DNA from: Eopsaltria australis
Lineage: Eukaryota > Chordata > Aves > Passeriformes > Petroicidae
Length of the DNA stretch: 64,000 nt
Assembly (NCBI GenBank): GCA_034509425.1
Contig: JAVTVJ010000011.1
Span: forward strand, 8,260,001-8,324,000
Direction of reading: 5' to 3'
Shown: positions 50,101 through 62,846 of the stretch, one piece after another
Layout of the letters: each line of letters begins with the position of its first letter
Position numbering within the stretch: the first letter of the stretch is position 1
Position numbers and translations under genes: made by a program
Notes under the pieces: model-generated
What the model saw: the letters and a program-made list of their open reading frames with translations, nothing else
What the model was told of the DNA's origin: nothing
Databases searched by the model: none

Positions 50101-53100
50101 GGGTGCACAAAAATATGCTGGAAATATTTACTCAGAACTAATAAGACATTTAAAATAGTCTTTTTCTATTTATAAAATAGACTTGCAGTCAGTCTGTATA
50201 AGACTGCCTCAGGTATACTCAGGTGCAGCTCAAGGACACAGACTCCATCCTCATTTGTACCCTGCTGCACTTGAAGAAATGGAAATTACTGGAAGTGTTG
50301 CTGTTAGTGATCACAAACACTTAAGTAGTAAATAATAATAAAATACTGCAACATCTTAAATGTGGAACATACACTTGACAGATAAATAAGTAAGTTTTTT
50401 TAACCTTGTGTCAGAAGAACAAACACTGTGACAAGGCTTAATAATGACCAACATACAGGTGGATGTCAGGCTTTCCCAAGGGAAGGATACACAAGAACAT
50501 AGTGTAGCCAGGACTTGGAAAAAACCACTTTAACAAGCATAGTTTAGGAAAGAAAATGGTTTTTTAAAAAAGACAAATATTGAATTAATTTATCCTCACA
50601 AGAACAGGAGCTGTCTGCAGCAGCCACTGCTTGCAAGAGCATGGACAGTGTGGCTCTGGGCACAGGCACACTCTGTATCACCAAATGTGACACAAAAAAC
50701 TTCAGCTCTTTCTCCCAGCTTAGCCTGGGGCTCAGGGGACAGAGCTGCCTCACAAGGGACACTGCATAGCACCAGGTGCTGAGATTCTGTGGACACATTC
50801 TGTGGTTATTAGTATAAATTGAGTTGACCTGAAGTCCTGTGTGAGAAAATGTGTGTGCCATTTTCCAGCACACACTTGTAAGGACAGAGGCCTGTGGGGA
50901 GACACTGGTAAACAGCAGCAGCAGCATTTTCATGAAGCAGAGCTGTATTTGCATTACCAAGAGGAGCTCTCTTTCTCAAAAGCAGCAGTGCACAAAATTA
51001 AGGGATTTTCTTAGTGTGGATTATACCAGGTTAGAATCTGAGCACTACTTCTAATTCCCAAATTAACCTTGCTATGAAGAAGGAACCTGCAAGAGATGAC
51101 CCAGAATTTTATGTGAATTGTGTTTAGCTGTTTTGTAACTCAAGGATCTTGAGTCTACCTTATGAAGCAATATTCCAATTTTCATCCTTGAAAATGTTTC
51201 CATATCTCTAGCCACAGATTTTAATTGAATTAGAGCCTGCAGATATTATTGTGCTCCTCTGCCTGTGTAGTCTTTGTGTAATGAGCAAGGATATTTCACT
51301 TTCTTGCATCTTATCAATATCAGAGTTTGGCAACTTGCAAAGACAACAACCATTCTTTACTCAGTGAAAAAAAATGCAATAAACAGTATTCAAAGTAGCA
51401 ATACATTGTGATTTGTGCTGCTCACATTTTGGAAATAGAGTGCCAAGCACATGATGCCATGTCCATCACAACACACATCACAAACTGCACCAGTGGAAAA
51501 CGTGACATTCCTCATGAGAAATAGTACTTTAAAGGGTATAGGAAAACAATAGTTTTTTTCTGTGAATATTTTGCCCCTCATTCTGTGTCCTTGGCACATA
51601 TAGGCCTGTGCTGAAATTAGGGCAATACTCAAAAGCAACTTTCATAGGCTCAGATTCTTGTCTGAACATGAAAAATGACAGAGTAATTAAAAAATCATTT
51701 AACTGAAGATGCTGCAGAGGTGGATGTCTGGAATTATTGCAGAATACGACCACAATTGGTCTTGCTCTGACCACTTTCTGGGCATATGAATAACTCAAAG
51801 GGATCTGCTCCTCTCTAACTTACAAATGAGCAGACAAAATATAGGCACCTGGGTGTAACTATTGTCAGTGAAAGGACAATGGATTATCAAGTTTTAATAC
51901 ACTTCAGACTTCAAAAACCTGTTTTAAAATGTAGAGGTGGACCCACTGATAAAAACTTCACTCTAGATTTTAACATGAAGCTGTGTATGCGGACTTGATT
52001 CTTTACATCAGGATAAATTTTGCCTTCAGATATGGATTTGACAAGATGTGCTGGTGCAGTGGGAGTGACCTGTCTTGTACCACTGACTGTTGTCTGCAAA
52101 AGTTTCAAGCAAATTGTGGCTGTTCTCTGTGAAAGTTTCAAGCAAGTTGACATGTGAAATAAGAAAGGGTGGTACCATGCAGATCCTACTTCAGCTATGC
52201 CATGTGGGATCATCATACCAGGCTACATTTGAGCATGGTGGAGTATTGTAGCCAATTCCATGGACTATTAAACAAGACAGATGAGGAAAAATCATAACAA
52301 TTTGGATAAATTTTATATAAACTTAAGACAGACTCAAAGATCCTACTCTGCACCTTAGAAAGATAATGTGATATGGTACTGTGCATGTTCTTTTAATTGT
52401 GCATTTTCCTACATTAAAAAAAAAAGCAAAAGTGGAGCATGTCTTTGAGATGGGGCAGCAGTTGTAAAACATGAGAATAGGAAGGGATTCTTGAGAAAAG
52501 GGTGAAAGGAAAGAAACAAAAGTCTTCTATACTGATTCTTGATATTGGCCATGACTGCCTATTTTAGTCGCAGATAAACAATCTGCAATTTGCAAGATGG
52601 ACTAAGCCAGAATCTGCCTTTATGCTGCAAGACCTAATAGTTACTTCTTTGTTTGAAGGCCTATGAGCATAAAGCAAGTTAACAGCAAAATCTGAAGAGT
52701 ACTTAACACAGCAGTGAAAAACACAGCTCAGGAAACTCAGCCAAATGAAATAGATGGCGATTTAGCGGTTTAATATATGTGAGGATAAATTTACTTTTCT
52801 GAGTGTTGCCTTATTTGTTCTTTTCTTGACTTGGAGAAGCTATTTTTCATCACTTTTTCATTTTTTAATGCCAAAACTATTTTCATTGCTAGAAAATTAT
52901 ACAGAAAGACATGGCAAACTGCCTTGAAATCATCATACCCACATGGAACTGGCAAAAGGCCCAAATCCTCCACTTCACTTTGCAAGTGAAAATTTTCTCA
53001 CAGCTCCCATTCCAGCTTTCTTCTAAGACAAGGCCTTGACCCCCAGAGGCCTCTGAGACTGCTCACTGAAAAATGAAACAATGGGAAAACAGGATATCTT

Positions 53101-53289
53101 AGAGAACCACATTTTTGAAAGGAAGAAAAAAGATTTGTGAGGATTCTCTTTCTTTTTGTCTTTTCTTTGTTTGCATTATAATTGCAGTAAAACAGGTAAG
53201 ACAATACACAGCATGTGGGCACACTAATCCAAGGACAGCACTGCTGCTGGTTTGGCAGACCAGACAGCCTCAATATGGGTAAAAGATTT
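44152..53289. other. first half of a candidate long intron
   Basis: AT-rich DNA with no exon needed for phase continuity between 44151 and 62315. The longest minus-strand ORF (50544-50960, 138 codons) lies in a slightly GC-richer patch and has no splice or start support. A direct duplication at 52087-52149 is listed separately. Confidence 0.4.
52087..52149 (+). repeat. 33-bp imperfect tandem duplication
   Basis: CTGTTGTCTGCAAAAGTTTC plus AAGCAAATTG is followed 33 bases later by CTGTTCTCTGTGAAAGTTTC plus AAGCAAGTTG. Two copies differ at a few positions. Confidence 0.85.
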
Positions 53290-54045
53290 CCTGGCTCCTC
53301 TCAAACAGGGAGGCAACACTAACAACCTTGACATAACCTTGATTTTAGCAAGGTATTTAGCATGTTCTCCCACAATATCCTTTTTGACAAGATATGAGCT
53401 GAAGAGAGGGACCTGTCCAGTAAGTGAAATGCTGCTAAACTTGAAAACTTCAGTGGTGTGATTAATGTGCCAAAGGTGAATTGACAGGTGGACACAAGCA
53501 GAGTTCCTGGGAGGATGGTGTTTTATCCAGTACTATGTAGCATCTTTCATAAAAGACCTAGATGATGGGATGTAATGTATCCTCACCAGGTTGGTAGATG
53601 AAAACTAAACTGAAAGGCAGATACTTTTGAAGGAATAAACACCATTCAAACAAAAATCAGTAGGTGGAATATTGAGTCAAAAAGAACTGCATTGTGTGTA
53701 GCAAAAATAAACATGGAACAGCTTAATTCCACTCAGATGAACAGGCTGGGGTCTGGGTGCTTGGGGCAGCTCTGCTGGAATGGCCCTGGGGGTCCTGCAG
53801 GGCATCAATCTGAGCAAAACCTGTTCTGGACTGCACTAGCAAAAGAACAGACAGTGGACCAAAAGATGTGTTTATTCAAACCTCCTCAACACTTGTTAGA
53901 CCACACCAAGACCATGGTTTCCAGTTCTGCTCCCTTCAGTTCAGGAAAGATGCTGAAAACAGGAGCACGTCCAATGGAAAGTTACTGAGATTACTGAGAG
54001 GATTGTAGAACTTGACGTACAAAGAAAGGTTAAAGGAACTTTAAT
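53290..54045 (+). mobile_element. CR1 LINE fragment, ORF2 3' part, sense
   Basis: A degraded piece of the reverse-transcriptase ORF of a CR1 element, further 5' than the other copies. Landmarks in order: GATTTTAGCAAGGTATTTAG with CTCCCACAATATCCTTTTTG (53340-53385), GACCTAGATGATGGGATGTA (about 53557), CTCACCAGGTTGGTAGATGA (53581), then a divergent stretch. The right end matches the part of CR1 that precedes the 3' UTR: CACCAAGACCATGGTTTCCAGTTCTGC at about 53905 and GTACAAAGAAAGGTTAAAGG near 54018. The CR1 3' tail is absent. The frame is interrupted, so it is a dead copy. Edges are approximate. Confidence 0.85.
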
Positions 54046-57000
54046 TATTTTGGGAGCCTATGATTAAAATATTCTACTTGCTTTCTTTTGACTTGGAAGG
54101 CAGATTATTTTAAAGAAAGGCATATGAATCAGTGACACTCCATCCCACAAATATTGACTTTAAATAGCAAGCTTACACTACCCCACTGACTTCAGCATTT
54201 CCTCTTGTGGACTTTTCTGCCTGTTCTGTATCATCTCATCCTTCTGAAGAAAAAAACCCCATTGTTCTGTTGGGCACTAGAGATTCTTGCTATAAAAAAT
54301 GGTTTTGATACAGCAGTTGTGCCCAGACTTCACATTGGAATCAAGAAAACAAGTGCAGATTCCAAGGGAGGAAACACATTTTTGAGTAATCGAGATGGTA
54401 TGAAACCTCATTAAACACATAATTATTCTCTAAGTAAAGATGCACAGAAAAATAGAAAGATGGAGGTAAACTAAACACAGCTCTTAATGTGTGTGCAGCT
54501 GCACTATTTCCAGTCAAATTTAAAAGAAATTACTTGAGGCACACAAACTTCTGGTGAGCAAGAAGGAGACAGATTCCTTTCAGAGAACTTCCAAAATACA
54601 GTCAAAAGATCTTGGAAAGGTGAGTAAAGGTACAAGGGAGAAAAAAGTTGAGTGTCTTATTTTAGAGCTGATTTAAAGTTCCTTGTGGTATTGACTGTCA
54701 AAGAGTCTGTCTGTGCCCCATTCTTGCAAGGACTTCTGCATTGGGATCACATATGTGAAAAAAGCAAGTAGTACATAAAACATATGCAAAGTCACTAACA
54801 GTTTCATTTCCTCTTCCTTTTTATTTTAAGACCCTGTGTCTGGGATGTTGTTGACCATGGCACCTTCATCTAGCAGAAGAGAAAAAGCATTCCCTGCTTC
54901 CTAAAATGTCACAGATACTCTCATTTTCTTCAATGATTTCTTCGAAACATCACTTTGACACAGGCATAGAAATTCCTGCATTTGTGAAATTCAGCAGAAT
55001 TTTCTGGAATGCTTAATTTAGTAATTTAAATTTCTGTTCTTGAGATGTAAGGCCTGTAGTGCTCAGTACTTTTCAGCTATTTTGATAATGCTGTGCAGAA
55101 GAGTATTAGTTAGAACTGGCACTGTTTCCATTCACTTAATGCTCCAGGCTTCATCACTTCTTCAGACATGTCTGCTGTGCAGGAGGGATAGAGGTTTCTG
55201 TCTCATATTGGCATTTGACTTTCAGAGGTGTCAAGTAAAATGCCCAAGAGGAAGTGTGCTTGACATTGCCAGTAATAGTGTCCTGTTGATAATTCCTTCT
55301 TTTAAGTCTCCAAGTTTCCTTTGGTGAGAAAAATAAAAAGGAGATAGTTTATGCATTTGCCATGAATGTTTTGTTTTTGTACATCTCTATAATTTCAAAC
55401 CTTCATACTCTTCCTTAGACAGAAATTTCCAAGAGTGTCACACTCTATGACTTCAGATGTTTTAATGTAAAACCATATATTATCTGTTACCTTTTTTCTT
55501 TCTTTTTTCTTTCTGAAATTCCACTGCTGCTGTAATGCAGAAAATAAAGTGCATAAATGCACCATCAAACTGTCTTTTTATATGTTGCATTTGGCAGAGC
55601 CAAATGCAACAAAAATCTTAATGACACATATAATTTTTTTGTCTAATGCTCTGTCACATTAAGAGACTTTCAGATCCAGCTCACCTAGAGATGAGTAAAA
55701 TTTTTTGTCATGACTCTTGGGCATAATTTTTCTGGGTGCCTTCGATGATTTCACATTATACATGCCAAATAGTGAGTAAAATAATTAGCTGATCTGCTTT
55801 ACCATACTGAAGTTGAGAGTGGGGTTAACTGATGAGCATTATGCCATTTTTTAATTAGATATAGTAGAGCTTAAATTTCTTTAAGTAGCTTTGTGGTTGC
55901 ACATGCAACCAAATGCAGTTAGAAAGAAAATTATTTTTGTCTGACTACAGAGGGTTTCACCTGAACACACCCATCATGTGCCAGTGGTGGTGAATCATTT
56001 CTCAATTCTGGTCAAATATCTTGAGAAAAGCCTACAACTAAAGTGTTTCTGCTGAATATCTAATTATCATGAAAAAATGTAATAATTTCTCATGATTTTC
56101 TCCCCTTTGCTTCAAGCGTCAGGAAAGCACTGAGTCACCACTTGACCAACTAATTTGTTAATTTTTTTCCTAGCCATTGCCTTCCCTACACCCATAAATT
56201 AAGCAGTAATAAAAATGATCTCCAGCCTGATTAATTTACCAGCATGGCTGTCTAAGCAGACTGTCAACAGAAATTCCTACAGGGTACATGATTCATAACC
56301 AGTTAAGAATAATATTTGCTTTTTATATATTTTCTTTGCCATGGTCAAATTTAAAGAAGTTCAACCATTTATCTGGTTTGACTCATCACAAAGTTTTGTT
56401 TCCCTCCTCATATAGACCCCAGTTATCATTAAGGAAATGACTTGGTTACAAAGTGGTAATATGACTTGGCCCAAAAAACTGGAGGCAGAATGCAGAGCTG
56501 TGGGAGCAATTTGGGAAGGTTGAATCAGGCCCACTCTCAGTCCACAGGAGTGATCTATTGCTCTGTGACTATTTTCCTTCCAGCTGAAGCCAGCAAACTC
56601 TGCTATCCTGAGGTACGTTCTTAAATTGTGGCTGTATTATGCCTTGGATAGAAGTCAGACACTTTTCTGAAGGGGTTCCAGTAAGGCCTTAGATGCTGAT
56701 CATGCCAGGAAATATTGTCTAAAAAAAGCTAAATTTAAATCCCATCACTTAAAATCAGCTTTGCAGCAGAGAGACTGAAGAGAAGACCTCAGAGACACTC
56801 TTCAGAGACTTTCTGGAATTTTAATCCTCTTGGTAATCAGTCCTGTTCCACAACAGTGCTAGGGAACAATTATCAATCACATGCTGAGGAAGTTTTACTG
56901 ATGCAGGAGTTTAAATAAAGCAAGCTGTTGAAGCCTTTTCTCACTGTTACCACTGCAAACTCAGCAACATCAGTAATAGCAAGGGTGGGAAATTTTTTTT

Positions 57001-60000
57001 TGGAAGACTTTTCTTAGAAGAGGGCTTATATATATCTGTAACTTCTTTTGATCCCTGTAGAAACATAATCACAGTAGTGCAGATAAAATCTTAAATTTAA
57101 GCATTTGTTTCCATTTTTTCTCATTAAATTCTTGCTCTGTTTAAGTCATCTGTTCAGTCTGAGGGAATTGAATAAGTATTTAAGGAAAATAAAAACTTGT
57201 AGAGGTTTAATGGATAAGCTTTTACAAAAATTATGAGTATTAATATTACAATGTTCTATCAGTATATGTTTGGAAAACGAAATAGTTTCAAAGAAAGGCT
57301 CAAACCAACTGCTTAAGATGTTTTGGGAAATATGACAGTTGTAATATGTTCCTGAGGAAAGTTAATATTCATAACTAAATATTTACACAATCTCATACGA
57401 TTGTGTGTTTTAATGGAGTTAATTTAACATGTAGAGGCATTTTTTTTAGGATGCTTAGCTATGTGAAAATTTAAAGAAAATTTGAGAATTTAAGTTATTG
57501 ATTAATGTGACTTATCCTAGGAATTGTGTGTTTATATATTTTTTGTCTCTAAAGGCAACCTTTTCTTCTTAGATCTGTGAGTGTCAGAGAACAAAGAGCA
57601 AAACTCCATGAATTACTAAAATTAAACAAGTGAAAAATCTTTGTGATAAATGTGGAGTCATGCAGTAGGGAGGCACACAGTGTCCACAAATGATTCTTCA
57701 AGAAGTGCTAAGCATTTGCTAGGGCCTTTTAAAGCCCTTTAAGGCACTTTTGAAAGGCAGGTGAGTTGCATTACAGGAAAAGAGGCAAAAAGGGAGAAAA
57801 AGGCTAGACAACCTGGCAAATGTTCTATCAGTGAAATTTTTAAGCTCTCAATTTTTTTTTTGAGATAAATGTTGCAGATATTTGGAACAGTGAAGTTAAA
57901 TAACAGAATTTAGATGACCAACAATATCAGATTTTACTATTTGGCTTGGGTTTGCTGTACCTTTTGGGTATTCTCTTTGATATTATGTCCTTACCTCTCT
58001 CCATCAAACCTCTCTCATTGCCTTCAATTCCACCTTTTCATTGGTCTCATCAGCTTGTTATTTCTTGGTTTTTGTAATGTGCTAAAACTATGGCAGATAC
58101 ATACTTGGACAGATGGTTTCCAGACAAATGAACCTACAGGTGAGGGAAATACTAACCATGCCAAGCATACTCTTCCAGAAACTGCAGCACCATGTGAAAC
58201 ATTGCCAAGACCTGTAGGTTTGGTTTTCATTGATTGATTTTTGGATTTCGCTTGTTTATTTTGGTGTTTAAATGTTTGGGGTTTACAGCCTAGGTTTGGG
58301 TCTACCATCTGACTTCTGAAGTCCTCTTGTTCATGAGTAGGTACATAGTGTCTGTAGTGTTGCCCTGAACTTGCTAAGGGAGAAAGGCTCTCACCCAGTC
58401 ATTAAGTTCTGCCTCCAAAAAACTGCCTATCACCTTATCCATTATGGGTTACCCATGAGATTGCCATCTGCCTTACTCAGATTTAGAGACAAATGGCATC
58501 AACAAAATCACTTCAGTTTCTCTTCCTCATTTTCCCGTCCTCTGCTCTTCAATCCAGGGGGAAGATCGAAGGAGTGGACCCAAATGAGTAGCTCTTGTTG
58601 CTCCCTGCCTTCTTGTGAGGACAGACTGGGGTCCTTAGGGGAAAATCTGCTGTGTCCCTATGTTTTAGCCGGATAGGGGAGAAGGACTGGCAGGCAATTA
58701 CCAGGAAAAATTCAGAGAAGGTTACTGCCACTGGGAGGCTGGCTGAAGGGTTCAGTAACCTGCAGCTCCCCTCCCATTCTGGGCATGTCAGGATTTATGC
58801 ATGCTGCTGTGATTCTGGTGACTACAGAGGGAAGGGAGCCCCACTGAAGAAATTCTAAATGCTCAGAGTGATGGTCAACTCCTAGGCACTACTTGCTTCC
58901 CCCCATTTAACATAAAAGAACAAACAGAACATAAGAGCTTAACAAAAAATATATATAATAATTTATGTGCAAAATACTGCTTACTAAAGATGAGACATGC
59001 TAATGACATCATTCTTACAGAGATGGCTTTCAGTCAATGCAATATTTGAAAAAGCGCATAAGCTTTCCAGGGTAATTTTGTTAGCAACATTTTCTGCCCT
59101 GTAATTTTAGGATACTTGCAGCAGAAGTGGTGGGTTTTCACAAGTCATTTTGCTCAGGCTGAATGTCTGACTGCTAATTACATTCAATATGTGTTCTTGT
59201 TCTACTGCATCAAGTTGAATACATGCACAGAAGCTGTTTAAATAACTTTTCTCTGAATGGCTATTTCTGGCTAAGATTATCTCTATGTATTTGTTTCAGG
59301 TTGTAGTGAATTCTGTGAATTACCGCTATAGTTTCTTTAGTTTCTTACTTCCACTGTAGTTGTCTATTTGGGAACATCTTGTCCACAATTTCCTTCCTTT
59401 TTATGAATGTGCAGCATCTCCAGTATAACTTCTGCCAACACTCACAGCCACTGTACAGACCAGTACAAAATTTTCAGTTTGGTGTTTGAGTTGTCCTTTG
59501 TTGCAGTCACAACACAGGTTGCTTCTTTGAAAGGCCAAATAAATCTCCCCACTAATCCCTTTTTGAAGAATAGAAAGGAGGGAATATGAAAGGTTTGGTT
59601 TTTTTTCCTTCTGGAAAATGGCCGATCTGTAAGTTGGATGGAGTTTCCTACTTTGCACAATTTGTTCAGAGGCTCCCATCCTTAAAAGCAAGCCATATTG
59701 GATTCACCATCTGAGCAGAAAAAAGCCCCCAGAATTAGTAGAGTCCTTTAGTGGACTTATTAAGGTATTAAAATAGCATATTAGGTGTTTTAACATCCAC
59801 CATAATCATGAACTCTATCAGACTTAGTGTATGTCACACAGGTGGTTATTAGGCCGTTGAATGTTTAAAAGTGATCAAACAGGGCATATTAGGGATGCAC
59901 TGTGTTGACTGATGTGGCTTTCATGTCTTCTGTTGGTGTAATCATACTTATGCCAGGCAAAGAAAAAAAAATTGATGTTCTGGGATAGAATTTAAATTTT

Positions 60001-60388
60001 TACTATTTCATACTAGCTTTTGTGTATTTTTCACACTATGTATATCCTGAATGACATAGGAAGAATCATTGCAGTGCCAGATATGATGATGCCTGTGGCT
60101 GTTATTTTTATGTAAAGGTCAAAACAGATATTGGTACACCCATTTCTGTCCATTTCTGGTTTCTCTTTAGCTTTGTTCAATTTCACTTGTTTTTATGATG
60201 TAATTGGTTGACACCTACTTGCTTTTATATTCCTAATACTTCTATCAGCAATTCTTACAGGAGATGTCTTTTTATATCTCAGTAGTTATTCTATTCTTAA
60301 ATTCGAAGAGTAGGAGAAAGCATCATAGCCTTGAAACCATGGTTTTGGGCTGATGTTCTAAATTCTCAGACAATAATCTGTGTAATGA
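54046..60388. other. non-coding stretch, second half of the candidate intron
   Basis: No supported exon. It holds the perfect hairpin at 55583-55611. Open frames near 57914 and 58371 (about 100 codons each) have no splice or start support. Confidence 0.45.
55583..55611. repeat. perfect 13-bp inverted repeat, 3-nt loop
   Basis: TGTTGCATTTGGC (55583-55595), loop AGA, then GCCAAATGCAACA (55599-55611). All 13 pairs are perfect. It could extrude as a small cruciform or fold as an RNA hairpin. The stem is too short for a normal microRNA precursor. Confidence 0.95.
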
Positions 60389-60579
60389 AGAAGCAATGGA
60401 ACAGGCTGCCCAGTGGAGATGTCGAGGATGCCCCATCCCTGGAAGCATTCAAGGACAAGTTGGATGGGGCCTTGAGCAACTTAATTTCATGAGTTACCTC
60501 CCTGCCCATGGCAGGGTGTTTGGAACTATAGCATCCTTAATGTCCCTTGCAGCCCTAACCATTCTATGATTCTAAAATT
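60389..60579 (+). mobile_element. CR1 LINE fragment, 3' end, sense
   Basis: A short 3'-terminal CR1 remnant. It begins at GAAGAAGCAATGGAACAGGC, continues with GCTGCCCAGTGGAGATGT, GATGCCCCATCCCTGGAAGC, AAGTTGGATGGGGCCTTGAG and CCCTGCCCATGGCAGGGTG, and ends at CCATTCTATGATTCTA, the CR1 octamer end. A divergent or deleted patch interrupts it near 60480-60500. Non-coding. Confidence 0.93.
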
Positions 60580-62314
60580 CTAGAAATAATTTTCCCTATT
60601 AATCAATGATCAGAATGCATATTTATATCTTTGGGGCAAGTATGTGTTTTTCTGATTAGTTCTAATATGCCACCTTGAGAAATGTGCAAATGCTCTGGAG
60701 AGGTGCTCAAGTCATTACTCAACTATAGGGTTTGGTAGAAAACACATTGAGATATATTTATATATATATATGTATAGCCATAATATAAAGCAACCCAAAA
60801 TACTTTACATAACCCAGCCCATGCAGTTTGCCAAACAGCACCTGCAGATGATATTTGAAATATTGGCATCTTACTCTATTGAAAATCCTTTTCTGTGTGT
60901 TCTCTCCCACATTCTTCAGACTCCATTTCTAGGCTGAGTATGGTAAAGTCCATACTCTATGTTTGCTATTAAAGTATGTATATATATACACTGAGCTATT
61001 AAAAGAAATAGTGACCAGAATCCAAGTCTGGGTTAATTTTAAAATCACCAGAAATATGGACAGCATCATTAAAATGCTGGCAGGAAAACTATCTCATTCA
61101 TTCCACATAACCAAGGTTAAAATTCCTGAGTCCTCACCATGCTGACCTCTCCCTCAGTTTCTGATAGCCACAGAACATGGGGACAAGGTTTGTAAAAAGT
61201 GTGGCTTTGTCTCCTCTTCTGGTACATAATTATTTTCACATAGTAAGAGGGTAATACCATCCTTTTGCAAAATTGTTGGACGTGAAGGCAGTGTGGAGTT
61301 CAGAATTAGACGTGCTTGGACTGATCAACCAAATCTCTCTCGGCTGTTCTCTATGAGAAAATACAAGTAATTTCATGGCATAAAGATTTAGTACATGTTA
61401 TTTAATTTTACTCTCTTTTATAATGCTTTAGTACACAGGGGAGCAAAACCTTTCCCGTGTATGCTTTTGGAACACTAATCCTTTCTGTAGGTCTACAGTT
61501 TTTGTAGTCTGGGATGACAGTGTTATGAAATCACAAAAACAGGAGTCTCCGTTTTCATGCTGCTCTCAAACTATTTCCCCAGCCATCTTTTAAAGGATCC
61601 CCAAACTCCTTTGTTTATTATCCTCTAAATTAAACAGCTGTAAAAATGCTAGATCATTCTCAGCCTATTCCATGCTGTCACATAAGGTTTATGAATGTAA
61701 TGCTCTCTTCTTGGTATCATTTTACTTATTGTAAAGTTTTCATGATTCTGTTACAGTTTCCTATCATGTTTAATATCTGTTTGTGTTGAAAAAGCTATTC
61801 ATGACAATCGCTTGGGATCAGCTGTGGCTCAGACAATAACCATTCACAAATAGTTTATTTTGCGTTTGGCTTGCGGACCAGACCCTCAATGCAACTCTTA
61901 AAGTCCTTGTAAAACTGGAAGGTCCCCTTTGATTTCATTAACCCTGCTGCATATTGAGGGGTGATTTAATTTGGTTTTCAGTTCTACCTGAAATGCTCCA
62001 CAATCACCCAAGGGTGTTGATGTGGATGAAATTTTACAATCTGGGCAAGCATCTTGTCAGTTAGTTTGCAGGACAATGATAGGCTTCACATTTGAATATA
62101 ATTCCAACTCTCATCACACCTTGTAGAACTAGTACCTTTTAATCATCACTGAAATAATTTCTTTTTATATAATCTTTCTGTCTTTCTCTTCAAGACTATC
62201 TTCCATAGAGCTTTGAACACTTCTTTTTGTCTGAGTTATTCATCTTTTTTAACAAAAAAACATTCTAACAGCAGAACTGGCTGAAAATTAATTTTTTTCT
62301 CTTTGTTTTGTCAG
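60580..62314. other. non-coding stretch before the candidate last exon
   Basis: AT-rich sequence with no recognised gene. It ends in the pyrimidine tract of the acceptor at 62313-62314. Confidence 0.5.
60751..60777. repeat. TA-rich microsatellite
   Basis: Near-pure TA dinucleotides (ATATATTTATATATATATAT). A similar short run occurs at 60974-60990. Confidence 0.85.
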
Positions 62315-62846
62315 AAATATCAGTTCAATAAACCAAATGCATGAAACTGTATCTGAGAAAAGTTTCTTGGGATTGGTAAAGAATTTCTGTTCAGAAAAAG
62401 AGGTAATGACTATGGTCCCAGAAGCACCAATTACTTTGGTGTATAATACATTTGTATGGAAAATGCAGGCTCAAATCTCTGTTCTGCCTAAATCAGACCA
62501 GCACCTTCAAACAGCAGCTCCACATTCCAGCTTCACGCTTGCCAAACAAGTTACTGATTATTCTCCAAAGAAAGACATCAATCCTTCTTTCATTTCTTAT
62601 GAGAGAAGGAAAAAAAACAGAGCAAGAAAGGAGAGGTCACCTCATCATCTTGAAGTGAAAGTGGAATCTTTCAAAATCTTGTGCTTGTCTGACCAAGATT
62701 CAAATCTGTCGGTTTGTTGTTTAGTGTTGGATGCTTCAGATTTTAGACTTTGGGCACATAAATGGATTAGATTGAGTTATGATATGTTAATGAAATACCA
62801 TTTAGGAATGGAGCTGCCACAGCACATTTTAGTGCAATTTCATTAA
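62315..62846 (+). CDS. candidate terminal coding exon (176 codons + stop), unidentified protein
   Basis: The acceptor is very strong (ATTTTTTTCTCTTTGTTTTGTCAG). Counted from the residue after the junction codon, the block is open for 176 codons to TAA at 62844; the last upstream in-frame stop is at 62289, just before the tract. This is the longest open frame in the window, unlikely by chance in AT-rich DNA. Entry phase 2 matches the exit of 44063-44151, making an arginine at the junction. Residues 1-29 continue a charged, helix-like stretch; about 96-109 hold a basic cluster (ERRKKNRARKERSP) resembling a nuclear localisation signal; the tail is mixed and ends LPQHILVQFH. A possible internal donor (GAG|GTAATG at 62402/62403, phase 0) would make it an internal exon instead. 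No known domain is seen. The first ATG is at 62337, so a stand-alone 169-codon ORF is an alternative reading. Confidence 0.45.

Noticed and set aside
50544..50960. 138-codon minus-strand ORF with a hydrophobic start
   Set aside because: Its length is within what chance gives in 64 kb of AT-rich DNA. It has no splice, promoter or poly-A context, and its composition is not convincing.
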